NCBI RefSeq assembly: GCF_028748185.1 | Contig: NZ_CP118164.1 | Coordinates: 4,241,814-4,305,813 of the forward strand | Direction: 5' to 3' | Source of the DNA: Bremerella sp. P1 | GTDB taxonomy: Bacteria; Planctomycetota; Planctomycetia; Pirellulales; Pirellulaceae | DNA length: 64,000 bases | Notes under the pieces: model-generated | What the model was told of the DNA's origin: nothing | The model's input: the letters and a program-made list of their open reading frames with translations, nothing else | Databases searched by the model: none | In this document: positions 62,073 to 64,000 of the stretch, one piece after another | How the letters are laid out: each line of letters opens with the position of its first letter | Position numbering within the stretch: position 1 is the first letter of the stretch | Translations under genes and position numbers: made by a program

Positions 62073-63323
62073 ATGGCTCCGCACTCTTCCAGTAATCTTC
62101 AAGTCGCTCCTTCTCAATCGAATCTTTCCGGAACCGTTGCCGTTGAACAGGCCATCTTTACGTCGGCACGTACGTCGTCCAAAGATGGCTATCAATTGGT
62201 CGCGTGGAGCCCCGGTATCAGTAGCGACGATGCCCGTCAGCTGGCGGTGTGGGGACCGGCACACGATTCGATGATCGTGGACGATCCGACGGACGTAAGT
62301 CTCAATTTTCATCCGCTGGGGGATCACAAGTTCTGCGTATCGAGGACGGTGCTCGGCGCGGCTGAGTACAGCGGAAGAGGTGGCCGACAAGTTTATACGC
62401 ACTGCTTTGTGCTCGACGCTGCTTCGTTCAAGAGGTTCAATAACGATCCATTTCGCGTCCTGTCGGCGGCACTGTCGATTCACGATTTGCGACCGGGCGC
62501 GACGCTTCCTACCGATCTTCCTACGATGAAGATGTTGCCGTCAGGAGGTCCTGTCGATGCGGGGTTGATTCGATTCTTCGATTCGCCCGTCCAGCAACAA
62601 TCGCTGGTGGCTTGGACGCACTATGCGATGACGTCGAAGAAGCTGCTCTTTACTGGAGGCTATAACGATCGCTTCTTGAGCGTCTTTTTCAACCTGCTGC
62701 CGGTCTCCATTCGACCCCACTTTACGTTCTCGACACGGCTACGCTATTCACAACGCCGAGACTTCCGCTTGGTTGGCCTGGCCAATGATGTACAAGAGCA
62801 AAAGAAAGCTGCCCGTCAGGAAGGCTTCCATGTATTTCACTTTGATTCACCGGCTCGAACGCCAGAGGCGTCGCGTCATCCTTGGGCCACATGGCTTCAA
62901 GTAGCGCTCTGCCATCGCGAGCCTGACGAAGCGGCTCGAATGATCAGCGAAGTTCCCCTGACAACGCGGTTGGAAGATCTTTCCGCCGTGGGTAACCGAT
63001 TACGAGTGGCGATGTCCGGCAAAAAACGGAACAAGGAGGCGGCTACTGCCCCAGCCGCTTCCACGCCACTGGTAGTCCCGGAAGAGAACACCGATCGGGC
63101 CGAGCTGTTCGAACTGGTCGAGCGTGCTTTGGATGGCGATGTGACCGCGCTCGAGCGGCTCAATGCAACGTGGTGCGCTCAGCCTGATCAACAGCTCCAG
63201 GCACTGCGTCAGGAGTGCGCTCGCCACTTCCTGAGTCTGGCGAAAGAAAAGAATTGCGAGCCAGGATCGAAAGGGGCGACCGCGGTCGAGATCCTGAGCC
63301 TGATCTTGCGAGTGAGTCCCTAG
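62073..63323 (+). CDS. GAP1-like (GTPase-associated protein 1) protein
   Basis: 416 residues from ATG 62073; the upstream frame overlaps the GTPase and is not protein-like. The N-terminal ~190 residues resemble the GAP1 N-terminal domain: VEQAIFTSARTSSKDGYQLV, then AWSPGISSDDARQLAVWGP and THCFVLDAASFKRFNNDPF. A central part (230-290) contains LLFTGGYNDRFLSVFFNLLP and FTFSTRLRYSQRRDFRLVGL. The end is helical. GAP1 proteins occur next to GTPases and were proposed to act as adaptors or regulators in GTPase-centred conflict systems (Aravind and co-workers). The family match is by eye. FliM gene converges 2 bases on. Confidence 0.6.
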   Translation: MAPHSSSNLQVAPSQSNLSGTVAVEQAIFTSARTSSKDGYQLVAWSPGISSDDARQLAVWGPAHDSMIVDDPTDVSLNFHPLGDHKFCVSRTVLGAAEYSGRGGRQVYTHCFVLDAASFKRFNNDPFRVLSAALSIHDLRPGATLPTDLPTMKMLPSGGPVDAGLIRFFDSPVQQQSLVAWTHYAMTSKKLLFTGGYNDRFLSVFFNLLPVSIRPHFTFSTRLRYSQRRDFRLVGLANDVQEQKKAARQEGFHVFHFDSPARTPEASRHPWATWLQVALCHREPDEAARMISEVPLTTRLEDLSAVGNRLRVAMSGKKRNKEAATAPAASTPLVVPEENTDRAELFELVERALDGDVTALERLNATWCAQPDQQLQALRQECARHFLSLAKEKNCEPGSKGATAVEILSLILRVSP

Positions 63324-63325
63324 GA

Positions 63326-64000
63326 CTACGTGCCAGGCGGTTTGCGTTCGTAGCTACGTTCGATTTGAATCGCTTTCCGACCTTTGAATGCCCCAGCGAA
63401 TGCTTGAAAAGTGGGGGTTCCGTTCACATTGACTCGCAAGGGCGTACGCGCGTCTTTCTCGGTCGTTATCACGTCCCCGACCCGCAGGTCGAGCAGTTCT
63501 TCCATCGAGATCTTGGTTTCGGCCAGGATCACGTCGAGTTCCACTTGGGCCTTATCGAGGTGTACGCCCAGGGCGGCCTTCGATTCTGGCGTGGCCTCAC
63601 TGCTGCCGTAGGCGAACCACGTGTTGGCTGTCAGCTTATTGCTGATGCGTTCAATGGAGTTGAACGGGATACACAAGTTGATCATACCGCGGACATCGCC
63701 GATGGCCAGCTCGAAGCTGACCAGCACCACGACTTCATTCGGCGGCACAATTTGAACCAGCTGGGGATTGCTCTCGACGCGAACGACGCGGAGGTCCAAC
63801 GGAAGCACGTTGTCCCAGGCATCCTTCAGCTCGATCAGAAACAGGTCCGAGATGCGTGAGACCAGGGTAAGTTCAATTTCGGTAAGAGGTCGTCGCGAAG
63901 CAGGCGTACTTTCTTTACCGCCCCCGAGCAAACGATCGATGATCGGATACAGAATGGATGGGTTGATGTCGAGGATCAGGTTCCCTTCCAGCGGCTCGGC
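63326..64000 (-). CDS. fliM: Flagellar motor switch protein FliM (partial, N-terminus beyond window edge)
   Basis: The reading frame runs open to base 64000, so the N-terminal CheY-binding part is missing; about 224 residues are seen. Beyond the apparent TTG at 63931, PSILYPIIDRLLGGG continues in frame, a FliM hallmark. It then reads PLTEIELTLVSRI and, after a long stretch, the C-terminal SpoA-like domain (ISMEELLDLRVGDVITT, then VNVNGTPTFQAFAGAFKGRKAIQI). FliM links CheY-P to rotor switching at the C-ring. The fragment ends 2 bases from the GAP1-like gene. Confidence 0.93.
   Translation of the reverse strand, partial: AEPLEGNLILDINPSILYPIIDRLLGGGKESTPASRRPLTEIELTLVSRISDLFLIELKDAWDNVLPLDLRVVRVESNPQLVQIVPPNEVVVLVSFELAIGDVRGMINLCIPFNSIERISNKLTANTWFAYGSSEATPESKAALGVHLDKAQVELDVILAETKISMEELLDLRVGDVITTEKDARTPLRVNVNGTPTFQAFAGAFKGRKAIQIERSYERKPPGT

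Overview
The window reads as chromosomal DNA of a planctomycete, most likely order Pirellulales (Blastopirellula/Bremerella-like). This rests on gene content: a DUF1559 protein with an H-X9-DG motif, a DUF1598-type protein, a PilM/secretin cluster with very large low-complexity proteins, Cys-Pro-rich exported proteins, a stand-alone RNA polymerase alpha C-terminal domain, and a FliM fragment fitting a motile swarmer cell. I found no rRNA, tRNA, CRISPR array, insertion sequence or phage. Genes lie on both strands in short operons. Several rho-independent terminators are clear, and many tail-to-tail pairs abut or share their stop codons.

Layout. 0.0-6.2 kb: WYL-type regulator (cut by the edge), TolC-like lipoprotein, a small helical protein, and a degenerate GH38-like protein. 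6.4-17.5 kb: a type IV pilus/type II secretion-like cluster with a near-consensus promoter, a PilM-PilN fusion, PilO-like and PilP-like membrane proteins and a giant secretin, the same order as the classical pilMNOPQ operon. 17.6-30.9 kb: DUF423, AI-2E-type permease, zinc-ribbon miniprotein, cysteine desulfurase, DUF1559 pseudopilin, TadA, double-FHA protein, Old Yellow Enzyme-type oxidoreductase, PcrA/UvrD helicase, free alpha-CTD and a PQQ-type propeller. 31.0-33.4 kb: an overlapping operon of a DUF3592-like membrane protein with an arrestin-like tail, a second arrestin-like protein and a small P-loop ATPase. 33.6-43.5 kb: Pro-rich exported protein, PolX, Tat-type sugar isomerase/epimerase, HTTM protein, first CCAPEP-repeat protein, lipoprotein, membrane AAA/KAP-like ATPase and a small secreted protein. 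43.8-57.5 kb: ClpP-like protein, lipoprotein, C-terminal CxxCH cytochrome, ApbE, DUF1598-type protein, second CCAPEP protein, HPt, LarA-like protein, YgfZ, HD-GYP, RmlD-like reductase and M29 aminopeptidase. 57.6-64.0 kb: small membrane protein, third CCAPEP-related protein, a four-gene coiled-coil / FGE-like / zinc-ribbon GTPase / GAP1-like operon, and FliM (cut by the edge).

Most interesting parts. The operon at 59.0-63.3 kb pairs a GTPase with what looks like a GTPase-associated protein 1 (GAP1)-type partner, a membrane-anchored formylglycine-generating-enzyme fold that appears non-catalytic, and a coiled coil. This resembles published GTPase-centred conflict or signalling systems, but the composition may be new. 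A 31-residue module is nearly identical in the secretin and in the DUF1598-type protein 30 kb away, although the DNA encoding it has diverged. The arrestin-like operon, the CCAPEP-repeat family and the PilM-PilN fusion also merit follow-up.

All family calls come from reading motifs in the translations; no database search was run.
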